A stretch of 42,337 nt of DNA. Source: Setaria digitata. Lineage: Eukaryota; Nematoda; Chromadorea; Rhabditida; Setariidae. Position 1 is the stretch's first letter; every line of letters starts with the position of its first letter. The stretch spans positions 1 through 42,337 of the forward strand of contig RCAB01000518.1 in the NCBI GenBank assembly GCA_003640385.1. The letters are read 5' to 3'. The notes beneath the pieces are model-generated. The model was not told the DNA's origin. It did no database searches and saw only the letters and a program-made list of their open reading frames with translations. Below, piece after piece: positions 42,327 to 42,337 of this stretch. The position numbers and the translations under genes were made by a program.

Positions 42327-42337
42327 GCAGCTGAAGC

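Overview
The window looks like a piece of an AT-rich nematode nuclear genome. Genes have introns of roughly 90 to 1,060 bp with TTTCAG-type acceptors. Two genes have such an acceptor 6-12 nt upstream of the start codon, as expected for spliced-leader trans-splicing. Intergenic DNA is full of A/T homopolymers and simple repeats. A spirurid or filarial worm would fit, but the sequence does not settle the species. No bacterial (for example endosymbiont) or viral genes were seen. Seven single N characters, most flanked by direct duplications, show that this is an assembly with unresolved joins.

Layout. Positions 1 to about 21,800 are essentially non-coding. This part holds diverged tandem repeats (6.3, 7.7-8.8, 9.2-9.8 and 18.6 kb), microsatellites, a 334-bp pure A run (19,832-20,165), a cluster of ACGT motifs (1.0-1.1 kb) and one weak Cys-containing exon candidate on the minus strand (8,871-9,020). 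At 21,849-22,426 there is a small three-exon plus-strand gene (70 aa). It ends near the 3' side of a minus-strand gene model (25,144-22,675) for an unrecognised protein with one clear membrane segment. The first visible exon of that model has no open frame unless one copy of a 4-bp repeat is removed. At 28,089-29,761 lies a four-exon plus-strand gene for an unrecognised basic protein of 138 aa. Its first intron carries an antisense tRNA-like, SINE-like insertion.

The gene-rich right end is on the minus strand. ILF2/NF45 (ten exons, 393 aa; 39,199-36,479) is followed about 1 kb downstream by NUF2 (eleven exons, 506 aa; 35,482-31,543). ILF2 is the DZF-domain RNA-binding partner of NF90-type proteins. 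NUF2 is a subunit of the NDC80 kinetochore complex. All exon phases in both genes are consistent and both proteins are readily recognisable. Their same-strand order and leader-acceptor-like starts would be compatible with an operon, although the spacing is wide. The 138-aa gene and NUF2 are convergent.

Positions 39.2-42.3 kb are non-coding, with a G-rich tract (minus strand) at 40.2 kb and three near-copies of one segment around two Ns at 41.4-41.7 kb. The first about 70 bp of the window and bases 42,257-42,326 are inverted copies of each other. Exon coordinates come from manual splice-site reading and were not checked against transcripts.
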